Positions 1-10,825 of a stretch of DNA of 64,000 nt are shown here, piece after piece (the first letter of the stretch is position 1; each line of letters opens with the position of its first letter). Location: assembly GCA_027919835.1 (NCBI GenBank), contig JANVFP010000026.1, positions 620,001 to 684,000 of the forward strand, read 5' to 3'. Under the pieces are notes generated by a model, which saw only the letters and a list, made by a program, of their open reading frames with translations, was not told where the DNA came from and ran no database searches. This DNA comes from Lentinula raphanica (Eukaryota > Basidiomycota > Agaricomycetes > Agaricales > Omphalotaceae). A program made the translations under genes and the position numbers.

Positions 1-442
1 GAGGGATTTAATAAAGGCAGCGGGTGCTAGAGTAAGAGGGTTGTCTAGACGCGAGCTACGTAGGGGCTAGAAGAGAGAATTGACTGTGGAAAAAGAGTGT
101 AGAGGTAGAATTAACTGATCAGAGAGGGTAGACAGAAAGTGACCTTCCGGAAGAAAGGAAAAATGTGGGACCTTGATTGGGAATTCGATTAGCCCGATCT
201 GGATCTTGGAAGAGCTAAAAAGGCTACCGGCGGCTTTCCTATTCGGGACTCCTGCGAAAATTCTTTCAGCTGTTGAAAGAGCGGAGTTCATCAAACTTCC
301 GATTTGTACTCTCTTTCCTTTCCCCTCTCACATCACACCAACTTTTCCTCATTTTTTGACTCGTCAATTATTTACGGTGGCACCCAATATCCAATCGACT
401 TGCTCTTTCATTACGACTATTGACGAACACGGTCCTTGAAAA
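1..442. other. Upstream region of TUP1, no gene supported
   Basis: No open frame here has recognisable protein content. The last 140 bases are pyrimidine-rich (runs of CTTTCC and TTTTTCC), as is common in fungal promoters just before the start codon of TUP1. Confidence 0.5.
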
Positions 443-2996
443 ATGTCAAGCAGTTCAATCTACAATGTTAGTCTGTTCTTTTTTCAGACACCTCCACGAG
501 GTCCCTTTATTCTGACTTCAACCTCATATTCAGCACAGAAGTCTTCAACCGACTGGTCCTGGTGCTGTCTCAGCAGGCCCTCAACACAGAATGGCCAGGT
601 TTAATGAATCGGTTGAAGCTTTTCGTTCCGAGTTTGAGGGTCTGGTGAATGAAAATAACAATCTCAGAAACCAACGCGATGATCTTGAGTCCAAAGGTGT
701 GTCATAATATTGCTCTCTCCCTTGTACTTACCACCCTATTTTATACAGTTGATTCACAAGTGAATGAACAGAACATCATCCGACAATCCCTATACGAGCT
801 TGAAGCGCAACATGGCAAAGTGCGTCAACAATATGAAGATGAACTCGCTCGTCTTCGCTCAGAAATTCACGCCTTACGCCAAGGTGGCGCTGGGATACCC
901 CCTGGAGGTCACGGTGCACCATTAATTGGCCCTACTGCATCGGCTGGTCCACCATCTTCGATTTCAGCTGGCGGTGGCATCCCCCCTTTCAACGATCCGT
1001 ATTTCTCTTCGCGTAACGATAGAGATCGTGAACGCGATAGCGCGAGGGAACGAGAACGTAACGAAAGGATTGAGCGAGACAGAGAGCGGGATGCCTTGAG
1101 AGATCGAGAGAGGGATCGAACGTTGGATTCTCGAGACCCAAAAAGGCTAAAAGCAGACAGGATGAAGTCAGAGAGAGGTATGTCATAGAACCCAACTTCT
1201 TTGCTTTGAATTTCGTTTTTCATTGATCTCTTCACGTGCCCGTCATCATTTAGACGTCTTCAGCCCTGCCACTACCATGCCCAAATTACCGCCACCTGGG
1301 GCCACTGGTCCACCACCTACTCCCTCTGGACCTGGGCAATCGGCTTCCGGACCTGGTCTTCCCCCTGCGAGCTCATCTCATAGCGGACCATTACCAAGCC
1401 ATCCTCCAGGACCCAGCTCTGCTGGAACGTCGCCTATGGTGGATGTGCATCCTACCGTCGCTAACGGTACGGTGATGCCCATCAACACTCCGGGTGTCGG
1501 AATCACCGACGAAACTGTCCTAGCGACATTACCTCCTGAATACAAGAAAGAAGGACCTGACTGGTGGATTGTGTACAATCCCGACGCTGACAAAGTTTTC
1601 AATGTGAATCTAGTTCATACCCTTATGCATGAGAGGTGCCCACGCTCTTTGTTTCCGAAGGCTTTCTCGTGTCTGATTGTCTTGATTTTTCTCTCTTCTT
1701 CTTGCAGTGTAGTGTGCTGTGTGCGGTTCTCGGCTGACGGGAAATGGTTGGCTACAGGATGCAATCGCACAGCGCAAATATATGACGTGGAGACGGGTCG
1801 CAAATTCTGGTCTGTATGCTCACTAATCATGGCGGAAAAAATAGCGGAGCTCACGCAATGTCTACCTCTCTATCAGCGTTTTGGTCGATGAATCAGTGGG
1901 AAAGTCTGGAGACCTTTACATACGAAGCGTGTGCTTCAGTCCGGATGGGAAGTACCTCGCTACCGGTGCCGAGGACAAGCAGATTCGGGTGAGTATCGTT
2001 CCTCTTCCACAGCTCTATGAATAGTTTAAGTCTCGCATCTAATCATCACGCTTCCTTTCCTCTCCATCTTCCTCATTCAGATTTGGGACATCCAACGCAA
2101 GAAGATTCGCAACATATTCGATGGACACCAACAGGAAATCTACTCTCTCGACTTTTCCGCCGATGGCCGGCTCATCGTCTCTGGATCAGGCGACAAGACG
2201 GCAAGAATCTGGGACATGGTCGATGGCACATCAAAAGTACTCACCATCAACGACCCCGATTCTCTGAACAACGACGCAGGGGTGACCTCTGTTGCCATCT
2301 CTCCCAACGGTAAGTTCGTCGCCGCGGGATCGTTAGATACCGTAGTAAGGATATGGGAAGTTGCGACGGGGATGTTAGTTGAGAGGCTGAGAGGACACAG
2401 GGATAGTGTGTACAGTGTTGCATTTACGCCTGATGGGAAGGGTCTGGTTAGTGGAAGTTTGGACAAAACGTTAAAGTATTGGGACGTAGGGGCACTGATG
2501 ACTGGTGGGAGTGCAAGTCTTGTCAGAAGTCGAAAGGAAGGTGCCAATGGCGCTGGACCGAACGGACCTGGTGGAAGTATAGTCAGGAGGGATGGAGAAG
2601 GAGTAAAACAGAGTCCCTGTACGATGAACTTCATAGGACACAAGGTGAGTACCGCCGAGCAGGGTAGAAAAGCGCGAGGCTAAACATGATCTACTCTGGG
2701 ATAGGATTACGTTCTCTCGGTCGCAGTCTCGCACGATGGTCGTTGGGTGGTTTCTGGATCCAAGGACCGAGGGGTACAATTTTGGGATTCGAACAAGGCC
2801 GTTTTACAGGCAATGTTGCAAGGGCACAAAAATTCAGGCAAGTTGTTTTATTATCCGGGAATGGCTTCCTCATCACTGATTTTGCAAATAACATTCTTCG
2901 GTATAAATAGTTATCTCTATAGATCTCAGCCCGACAGCAACCATACTCGCTACTGGAAGTGGAGATTGGCAAGCTCGTATATGGTCGTACAATTGA
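443..2996 (+). CDS. TUP1: General transcriptional corepressor TUP1 (WD40 repeat protein)
   Basis: Tup1 with Cyc8/Ssn6 forms the nuclear corepressor recruited by DNA-binding repressors. Nine exons: 443-466, 534-696, 749-1177, 1254-1635, 1708-1809, 1877-1988, 2081-2644, 2705-2837, 2911-2996; they sum to 1995 nt, 664 residues. The N-terminus reads MSSSSIYN then HRSLQPTG, the usual start of basidiomycete Tup1. It is followed by the coiled-coil tetramerisation segment (about residues 30-100, [11 protein letters not shown] to [10 protein letters not shown]). Then come a Gly/Pro and Arg/Asp/Glu-rich linker, a Pro-rich segment with the family motif [10 protein letters not shown], and a seven-bladed WD40 propeller with typical DKTARIWDM and DKTLKYWDV strands, ending in [13 protein letters not shown]. 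The intron at 2838-2910 starts with GC rather than GT; the paralogue at 19446-21127 keeps the same GC-AG intron. The gene looks intact. Confidence 0.95.
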
Positions 2997-3496
2997 ATCG
3001 AATTCCGTGTCTCGTCTTTCGGATATCAATGTCCCTCCACCTTCTCATTTTTCGATGACTATATTTTTTTGGCTTTTCCCCCTTCTCTTTCTTGTGGTGT
3101 TGTTATTTACTACACAATTTCATTATCTTGATTTCTCTACATGCCTGATGAATGAATACCCTCGTATCTATTCATCTTCTCCTGCGGGCTACAATTGCTC
3201 GGTTTTCTACGCAGTCTCGGCGGTCATCTTTGTATCTTTCTGCGTCCAACATGTAAAAGGATATTGCTTCATGAATTTCCGCTCTGTTGATGGATTGGTA
3301 TGCTATCGGTACATACTTCCAAAACTTACGACAATGCCCGTCATATCTTTATTCAAGTGATTCATGTTTTCTCGTTACATCCTTTTCCTTGTTGTGAACA
3401 CTGAAAATGCTACGAGAGATCGACTGTACTCGTCTGTCAACCTCAAATTTCAAAAATAAAAAAGGGACTGTATACTGTCCATTCATACTGTACTAA
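2997..3496. other. TUP1 3' flank
   Basis: T/A-rich sequence between the TUP1 stop and the tRNA gene, with no coding frame that resembles a protein. A possible polyadenylation context (AAAATAAAAAAGG) lies near 3451-3465. Confidence 0.4.
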
Positions 3497-3568
3497 TAGC
3501 AGCAACTTGTTTCGATCAAGTGACCTCGGGGTTATGGGCCCCGCGCGCTACCACTGCGCCATGCTGCT
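3497..3568 (-). tRNA. Initiator tRNA-Met (anticodon CAT)
   Basis: Read on the minus strand, a 72-nt cloverleaf folds without an intron. The acceptor stem AGCAGCA pairs with TGCTGCT, with discriminator A. The anticodon stem CGGGG/CCCCG carries the loop CCCATAA (anticodon CAT). The T stem ACTTG/CAAGT carries the loop ATCGAAA. The three G:C pairs next to the anticodon loop and the A at position 54 in place of T are marks of the eukaryotic initiator rather than the elongator tRNA-Met. It lies head to head with the IVD gene starting 77 bp away. Confidence 0.95.
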
Positions 3569-3644
3569 CTGGAATGGATTTCCCATAATAACAGCTATAG
3601 CCGGACGGATCTTGGTTCGTCCTAACTCTCATCATCTTTGCACA

Positions 3645-5179
3645 ATGCTCAGGACTTTCATCCGCATCTCCCCATCGTCATTGCGCCTAACCCGTCCTAT
3701 ACGACGTTGTGCCCAACGAAGCTATGCTACCTCTTATATCTCTCCATCCTCTCGATACGAAACTTATCACGGAGGCCAAATAAAAACATACTACAACTCC
3801 ACCCTTACTGGACTCCCACCAGCAGAGAACGAATTTCGGGAAGCCGTATGGGAGTTCTCTGCACGAGTCGTTCAGCCAAAGGTGGCAGCTATTGAACGAG
3901 AAGGTGGAGATACAGAGACGCACGAATACAAGACCTTGGTAGAAGTTCATAAGGAGATGGCAGAGATGGGATTACATGGTGTCACTGTTCCTACTGAAGA
4001 TTTGACTTCCTCCCTTGGCCTAGGGCTCTCCTATACACATCACCTCCTAGCGATGGAAGCCATTTCCTATTCATCTGCATCTCTCGCGCTTTCGTATGGT
4101 GCACACTCCAATCTATGTGTCAACCAGCTCTCTCGATGGGGTTCAGATGAACAAAGGGCCCAGTGGATACCGGGTTTGTTGGATGGGACCTACATCGGCG
4201 CTTTGGCGATGAGTGAAACAGGCGCTGGGTCGGACGTGCTAGGGAGTATGAGGACTGTTGCGAAGAAGGTGGACGATGGCTACGTTCTGAATGGAAACAA
4301 GTTTTGGATCACAAATGGGCCCAAAGCCGATGTGTTCATCGTCTACGCAAGAGACGTCGTCGAACCAGGAGGTATCTCTTCTTCCCCTTTTTGTTCTTTC
4401 CCCTCCGTACTAATCATGCTACTCAGCCAAGCAAACATTCACCACCTTCCTCGTTCCACGGACCACTCCCGGTTTCTCTACCGGCAAGCCTCTGGACAAA
4501 TTCGGTATGCGTGGCTCACCTACTTGCGAACTCATATTCGAAGATGTCTTTCTCCCTTCCACCGCCGTCCTCGGCGATCCAGCTTCTCTCCAAGGCAAAG
4601 GCGCCAAAGTTCTGATGAGCGGCCTTGACCTCGAACGTCTCGTGTTATCAGGTGGTCCGCTAGGTATCATGCAAGCCGCGTACGACACCGCCGTCGAGTA
4701 CATCCACCAGCGCGAGCAATTTGGCGTCCCTGTAGCAACGATAGGGAGTATGCAAGCCAAGTTGGCTGACATGTACACAAAGGTGAACACGGCGAGAACG
4801 TTCGTGTACGCTGTCGCTCGTGCGGTTGATGGTCACAATGCAGAAGCGCAGAAACAAGGGCTAGGGCCGAAGGATAAGGGATATACGTATCCGCCGTTCC
4901 AGAGAAGAGATTGTGCAGCTGCGATTATGTATGCAACGGATAAGGCGATTGAAGTTGCGATGGAGTGTATGCAATGCCTAGGCGGGAATGGGTGAGTTCA
5001 TGAGAAGTTATTTGTTGTCGATGTAGCACTGACTGGCCTCATTGGATGTACATAGCTACATCAATGATTATCCCGCTGCACGGTACCTCGCCGATGCACG
5101 TCTGTATGCTGTAGGTGCGGGCACCCAAGAAGTTCGGCGTTGGTTGATAGGAAGGGAGGTGAATTCTGACTTTGAGTAG
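3645..5179 (+). CDS. IVD: Isovaleryl-CoA dehydrogenase, mitochondrial
   Basis: FAD-dependent acyl-CoA dehydrogenase of leucine catabolism: isovaleryl-CoA to 3-methylcrotonyl-CoA, electrons going to ETF in the mitochondrial matrix. Exons 3645-4371, 4427-4991 and 5056-5179 give 471 residues. The start [20 protein letters not shown] is Arg/Ser-rich without acidic residues, as in a mitochondrial targeting peptide. The body has the family motifs [15 protein letters not shown] and [11 protein letters not shown] for flavin and substrate binding. [14 protein letters not shown] carries the glutamate that is the catalytic base in human IVD (Glu254 region). The C-terminus has [21 protein letters not shown]. 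The length is slightly above the 420-430 residue usual range, and an insertion near [19 protein letters not shown] explains part of it. No defects seen. Confidence 0.95.
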
Positions 5180-5354
5180 AGAACTCGACCTACCACGATG
5201 CATGGTAGACCCGACTTGTAACAGGATCAGGAAGAGGATTTTTCTAGATCTGGTTATATGCTTGAATTGAAATCCAACGGATTTCAGCTGGGTGATTGCA
5301 GGTGGACAACAGTCTGAGAGAGCCCAACAATTTGTACTTCTATCTATCACATTG

Positions 5355-5742
5355 CTAGCATGTACCATCATCAGAGGCATATACATCGAGGACTTTCAAG
5401 AGTGCATCAGCAACACCGATCGCGAGCTCCTTGTCATTGATAGCTTGCTCATAATCCACGACTCGTTTACCAGTATCACTTAAACCAACTCTGATGACAG
5501 AGGAGAGCGTTTCGTCACCGTCAGCTTTCTGATCATGAAAAGGTTCCCCCGAGCAGCTAAGTATACTCACACCTCCGTTCGGTAACCACACCTCTACCAC
5601 ATTGGTTTTTGATTTGCCATCTCTGCCACCGGTATTTCTGTACTTCTGAAGTTTGTCGACAATGAACTTGGGAAAGAGATGAATGTTGTTCACATTTTGC
5701 GCGGACTTGGCTTCAGCTCTCTTGACTGTTCAGCTTCTTTCG
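5355..5742 (-). pseudogene. Possible 3' remnant of an unidentified gene, cut off by a MITE
   Basis: A minus-strand frame reads NNIHLFPKFIVDKLQKY then TNVVEVWLPNG. A good donor (GTGAGTATAC) and acceptor (CATGATCAG) remove about 36 nt, and the frame continues KADGDETLSSVIRVGLSDTG to the end DVYASDDGTC, stop at 5355. I do not recognise the family. Its upstream part would run through 5740-5760, exactly where the hAT-type MITE at 5757-6408 is inserted. Joining across the element by eye does not restore one clear frame. Either a broken gene or a spurious frame; low confidence. Confidence 0.25.
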
Positions 5743-5756
5743 CCCTCCGAGACATC

Positions 5757-6408
5757 AGGACCCCTGAAAATGCCGGTAGAGCTCTCATCCGAAAATGGCC
5801 AAAATCGGCCTTTCCCACGTTCCAAATTTGGACAGAATTCGGCCTTTTGCACGATACCTCATTGACTTTTCTCAAAAATCAGCCCTTTTGGGCACCATAC
5901 CTATGAGTAGACAAGCGGTGATCCTCTTGAAAGAAAAGCTCATCAGAGTGATGGCTACATGTTTTCTATGCCACCATCTTGCTTTAAGTTGTAAACTTGA
6001 TTCAGGTCACCCGAGATCTCAAATTTTGCAGCAATGGTCCAGCTCTGTGCTGCTCTGTGTCATGTGAGAAGTCGACCGGTCATAGGCTGGGTAAGGCAGA
6101 AATTTTTTATCATTCAGGTTATCATTGACTAAGAGAACTCATAAAGTACTTAGTGTGATGCTTCTTGAGTCCGAGAAGGATCCCCGCTGCAATACCTCGA
6201 TCTTAAGGTCAGGTTGAGGCTATGTGTCAAATGTTCGGCCCTTCGGCACCATACCTCCCAGTGAGTTGGTACTTTTCGGCCCTTTATTCCTGATACTTGT
6301 TGTCCTAATATGGTAAGAATTCGGCCTTTGGCATGATACCTTCACGCCAAAAGTGAGCAAAATTCGGCCTTTTGGGATGAGAGCTCTACCGGCATTTTCA
6401 GGGGTCCT
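5757..6408. mobile_element. hAT-type MITE (652 bp), 8-bp TSD GAGACATC
   Basis: Terminal inverted repeats of about 32 bp begin AGGACCCCTGAAAATGCC on the left, with the matching complement on the right. Both ends are flanked by the identical octamer GAGACATC (5749-5756 and 6409-6416). An 8-bp duplication and this size point to a non-autonomous hAT-superfamily element. Inside are several degenerate copies of a motif around TTCGGCC followed by GCAC(G/C)ATACC, like the subterminal transposase-binding repeats of hAT elements. It encodes no protein. Confidence 0.85.
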
Positions 6409-6679
6409 GAGACATCACACACAGCCTCTTTCCAGGCCTGCTTAATAAGCCGTCCGGAATGGTTGGTCAACCAACTTCACTTTCTTTGTTAACCTCAAGT
6501 AGAGCTTGTATCTCAAGCTACATACAAACATGTCTGTTTCATTTAGATCTACACATGGGACTATACATTTCTGCTACTGAGAATCTGAGCTAATCTGAGA
6601 CTATGTACTCTTGAATCTTTTGAGCTGGTCATGTCGGACAGCCGCCGAACGGCGCTTCGGAACATTTTCCAGCTACCCC

Positions 6680-7029
6680 AGGGCCCCTAATAATAGGGTG
6701 GGATGACTGATCTCAGTTCGCACAATGTTGACCTCAAAAATGGGTGCTCACCCAAATTTCGGTTTGCACAATGATGGTCGCCGCAGGCGGAGCCTCAGCG
6801 CCGTTCACACAATTGCAAAATGTTGTCGAATTTGGACCATTTTTGGGCCTCAGAATAGGCGGCACCGAGTCGCACTCGGCGGCATTGTACTAGGGCTTCG
6901 GGCCGAAATTTTTGAACCTACCCCCAGGTTCGCACAATTCTCGACGGAAATTTGGCCACATCGGTTTGCACAAATGGCAAGATCGGACCAATTTCCAATG
7001 AGGGTTCGAGCCCTATTATCAGGGGCCCT
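6680..7029. mobile_element. Second hAT-type MITE (350 bp), 8-bp TSD GCTACCCC
   Basis: Inverted termini AGGGCCCCTAATAATAGGG (left) and the complement of AGGGCCCCTGATAATAGGG (right) differ by one base. The octamer GCTACCCC stands on both sides (6672-6679 and 7030-7037). Internal repeats of TTCGCACAAT and TTTGCACAA are arranged near both ends. It is a different family from the MITE 270 bp upstream but has the same 8-bp duplication class. No coding capacity. Confidence 0.85.
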
Positions 7030-7164
7030 GCTACCCCCAAGGTCCAACATGTTGAGCTCAGTACAACTCGTCACGGCTACTATCTTCTGATCGACAGTAT
7101 TGATTCCTGTATATTGCCTTCGAACTCCAACTCTTAGCCAGCATTCATAGCCATTGGTGAAGCG

Positions 7165-8385
7165 ATGTCACTAGAGGCCAACGAACAACAGACACAGCAG
7201 GACATTTTGGATGAAGGGTTGATTGAGGAATTGAGACAATTTGCTATACGCATCCAGGATAAGGTGTTTGGATCTTGAGCTGTATGAATCCTTGAGTAAA
7301 GCTGACGACATTGAAGCTGGCTCCCCTGCAAGAATTTCAATGTGGACAGCGGACGCGACTCCTTGTAGGAGAAATCCTGCAGATTATTGACATGGTCGTA
7401 CATGAATACTCCAAGGCACCTGGCTTCCAAAAAAGTGAGTTCCTATCTTATCTTGGGAGTAGATTGTTGGAATTGTCAAAGTATGTATGAAGATCTACTG
7501 GCTTGCTTGTTGCTTGATGATTGACCAGTTCATTTCCATATACGCAGAACTACGGCGAAATGTGAACAGCTGGTGGATTCGTTGAAAGGAAGGAGTAGAG
7601 TTGTAGCGTTTGTCATGAAAAGATATAACCTGAGGAAAGTCAAGGCGATGCAGGAGGAGGTCAAGATCAGCCGAGATGATATAGAGGTTTGTCCTTGAGA
7701 TCCATGGCTTGCGTTGTTCAATGCTCATCGACAGCAAACGTCATAGAGAGGAGTGACTCTACTCAAGACTTGCTGGCCGGAATCCCTCCAACATTTCCAA
7801 GCTACAGGCAACAACGATGAAAATCTTCATCAGTTCAGAGAGAGCACAAAACCAGGGATGTATAGCGCACCCGCGAGTACATCAGCCATAGCATCATCAT
7901 CATCATCGTCAACACCATCCATATACACGGTCACTCCGACGCAGACTATGGCCCATGTAGTCCATGACTTCACATTCAACGCCGATAACATGTACAGCTC
8001 GACTGTAAACCAGCGCTTTCATCAGTCCAGAGAGCGCACGGGAACAAGGATGCACAGCGCACCTGGGAGTATATCAGCCATAGCATCATCATCATCGTCA
8101 ACACCATCTGTACACACAACAACTCCGACGCATACTATGTCCCATGCGGTAGTCCGCAACTCCGAATTTAACGCTGTTGGAGGCAACATGTACAGCTCGA
8201 CTGTGAGCGACCGTTCACAGTATGAAGGGATCTTCTTTGAGGGTACAGTGATCCACAACCTTCAGGTCCATTATCATGGCGGTTCTGAAGGTGAGCGAGT
8301 ATCCATCCAGATATAGATCCTTTTCTGACGAGATATTGTCACAGCAAACCACAACGGGACGGGAGATAGGATGTCAGATACCTGA
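7165..8385 (+). CDS. Hypothetical protein with helical N-terminus and duplicated Ser-rich region
   Basis: Five exons (7165-7263, 7317-7434, 7529-7686, 7747-8290, 8345-8385) sum to 960 nt, 319 residues. I do not recognise a named family. Residues 1-145 look helical (IIDMVVHEYSKAPGFQK, CEQLVDSLKGRSRVVAF, KAMQEEVKISRDDIERG). That style resembles the N-terminal helical bundles of agaric STAND/NLR-like proteins. The C-terminal HNLQVHYHGGSE and FNAVGGNMYSSTV also recall the linker that precedes NACHT domains in those proteins, but no NACHT or WD/TPR part follows. Residues about 150-280 are a two-fold repeat (see separate entry). Possibly a stand-alone relic of an NLR-type N-terminus; function unknown. 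Confidence 0.55.
7831..8213 (+). repeat. Two-unit internal coding duplication, about 180 bp per unit
   Basis: The stretches 7831-8010 and 8025-8213 align along their length. Each codes for an (H)QxRE(S/R)T start, a SAP(A/G)S(T/I)SAIASSSSSTPS core with a TCA/TCG serine run, a TPT(Q/H)TM motif, and ends in NMYSSTV. It is a recent tandem duplication inside exon 4 of the hypothetical gene. Confidence 0.8.
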
Positions 8386-9531
8386 CTGTCGTCAACTGCT
8401 CAATGAGTGTTACTACTCTGCTGAAAGTCTCAAATGCTCACCTGTAGCGCAAATGTATCCAAGAACTATAAGTTGACAGTCGATGTTTCTGATGAATGAG
8501 CGAAGCATGATGTGTGCGACAAAAGCTGACAAAAGGCGTACCTCCAAAGGCAAGCATCTGGGCAATAGTCGACTCATGCTAAAAAGACACAAAAATTCGA
8601 ACTTATAAAAGAGTTTATGGTGAACTAATTGAATAAAATTTCCTCTTATGGCAATTTTGATCAAAGGTACACTAGAGGCGCAGCAAAATTTCCCGATTTG
8701 AAAAAGTTAGAATCAAAAAGTCATTTGACGCGTAAAATTTTCTCGCAATTGTCTTCCCAAAACAGTAGATAACACATACAAAAAGAGTAATCTTTTGGAG
8801 AAATGAAAGATGCCGTTTAGCGGCTGAAAATTTACAATTGGGGCGCTCAACTCTTATTTGAATAAAAAATAAAATGATCAATAATAATACATCAATTCAA
8901 ACAACCCTGAATCTCGGACGCCTTCAGAGAGCCGCAGACTCATAGCGCCACACATCGACTGGAGGCCTCACACTGCCTCACAACTCAAGCAGGAGAGATC
9001 GGACACTTGAGGATAGCGTTACAGACATGCAAAAAAAGGACTTGTTCAGCTCAGAGCTATCAATGCTCATTACAGGCTGATCTTGCAAGTACTGGATGAA
9101 GTTCAAGCTACAGCCATTTTTTTAACTAGGCACGGGATTATTTTTATTATTTTATTATTTTATTGTTTATTCAATATTTAAGAATTGAGCGCCCAAATTT
9201 CTGGCCTGATTAAGTTAATCTTTCCCATTATAGAAAGATTATCTTTCACCCCAAATTTAGCATATCTAAAGCGCTCGGGAAATTTTCGATTTTTCGGTCG
9301 CTTCCGTACCACTATCACTGCCAGTTCCGTACAGATTGCACCAGTCTGCCATGATATTGAAATCTGCGCCAAACCAAACTGATTCATGGCGAAAGCCTCA
9401 AGCACTGTGAACCGATTCAAATAAGGTGACTTACGCAAAAGACCAACTTGGATCAGGACATAATGCTGATTGTCACTAGAACTAGAAGAGGTTTTGAGAG
9501 TAAGAAAGTAGTGATTCCAACCGGAAGGTAA
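8386..9531. other. AT-rich intergenic region without supported gene
   Basis: Only short frames of low complexity. A short inverted pair GGGCGCTCAA (about 8838 and 9188, on opposite strands) is flanked on both sides by TTGAATAAA(C/A)AATAAAAT-like A/T runs. This could be the remains of a small non-autonomous element, but no target duplication was found. Confidence 0.4.
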
Positions 9532-10523
9532 TTATTTAGAACCCGTAACCTCTAGCGTATGTTCCCATAGTACATCCCTGGCAACTTCATCCCCGCAATA
9601 CCCCTGCTTGCCTAAATCGTTTCCGCGCTGCCCAATCCTCCAAGCGGATGGTTTAGATGCCGTCGAAAGCATTCCGTATAACTGATTTTCGGCACAGTCT
9701 TCTGGTGAATACGGCAAGTAGGATATTGGGCTCCAGGGAGAATTGACGAGGAACGACCAAATTCGAAAGAGGAGAGAAGAGGATCCGGATCCTAGAGGTG
9801 TGCGGACCCATCCCGGGTTGCAATGAATGAAGGTGATCGAGGGATAATGAAAGGCAAAGCCCTAAAGAAATTTAGTGAGTGCCTTTTGTCGAAACCAAGA
9901 AAAAGATCAGATGGGGTACTCACATCTGCCATGAGATCGTTGTAAGTTGAGATAGATTGCAGAAACGACACATAGGACGTGTTTTTCAACCAAAGATTTT
10001 CAAGATCAATCTTTCCACCAAGTCCAGCCGAAGCTACAGAAAGCACTTTCGCATCCTCGTTGTCTGTCCTAGCCCTCACCAATGCCGGAATAAGTTCATG
10101 GATGAACATCCAACGGGAGTAATAGAACAAGCCCATGGTTCGATCGATACCATCCTCGGTGGTCTCCCTCGCGAACTCTAAAACACCAGTGGTGAGGACG
10201 AGAAAGTTGATTTTGGCGTATTTAGCGAGGATTTCGCTCGTTGCTTGACGGACGTTCTTGAAAAGGCTCACATCGCAAGAGATGAACTCGTGCTTCACGG
10301 AAGGACCAGCCCGAGGGAGAGATGCTATGATGGACTCAGCCGCGACTCGGTTTCGGCCAACGATGATGATACAAGTGTTGCCTTTAGTGTAGCGGGCGAA
10401 GGCTTCAGCTAAAGCTCGACCCACGCCGCTCGTACCGCCAACGAAAACTGCGACTGGGGTGTATTGAAACGATATCTTGGCATTCTCGGATTTGATGGCT
10501 GAGAGCGAAGGTGAGGGTCCCAT
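9532..10523 (-). CDS. Short-chain dehydrogenase/reductase family protein (copy 1)
   Basis: NAD(P)-dependent Rossmann-fold SDR. Exons 9924-10523 and 9532-9861 (minus strand, intron 9862-9923) give 309 residues. The cofactor-binding motif GGTSGVGRALAEAF lies near residue 29, followed by the dinucleotide-binding arginine in IIIVGRNR. The region around NFLVLTTGVLEFA corresponds to the NNAG motif, and KVLSVASAGLGG to the catalytic serine strand. The YxxxK motif is altered: the expected place reads TYNDLMAD, with Tyr but no Lys four residues on. HCNPGWVRTPLG is the post-catalytic PG motif. Substrate unknown. It is a tandem paralogue of the next gene, with the intron at the same place. Confidence 0.85.
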
Positions 10524-10825
10524 CTTGTATGATTTTCAGGAAAGAGAAAGAGCAAGTCTCATTTATAGCGTATTTTGGGACACTATGTCCAACTCCTCCG
10601 ACCAGATTCCGAGACAACTTCCCCGACATACTTCCGAATGGCAGTTGAGAACGACAAAATGATAGACGTTACATTGATCACCCGGTGATGAGAGAGGTTA
10701 AAGACGGCCGCCGTGTCGTCACCGTGGAAATCAGAGTTGAGAAGTATTAGAATGCTTCATTCTGCATCCTGTGGTAGTGCAAATGAAAACTCCTTGTACC
10801 GTACATCGCTTCTTTTGCTCCAGGC

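Noticed and set aside
909..1235. Long minus-strand frame opposite TUP1 exon 3 (Ser/Arg-rich)
   Set aside because: Antisense shadow of the Arg/Asp/Glu-rich TUP1 linker; no splice support and low complexity.
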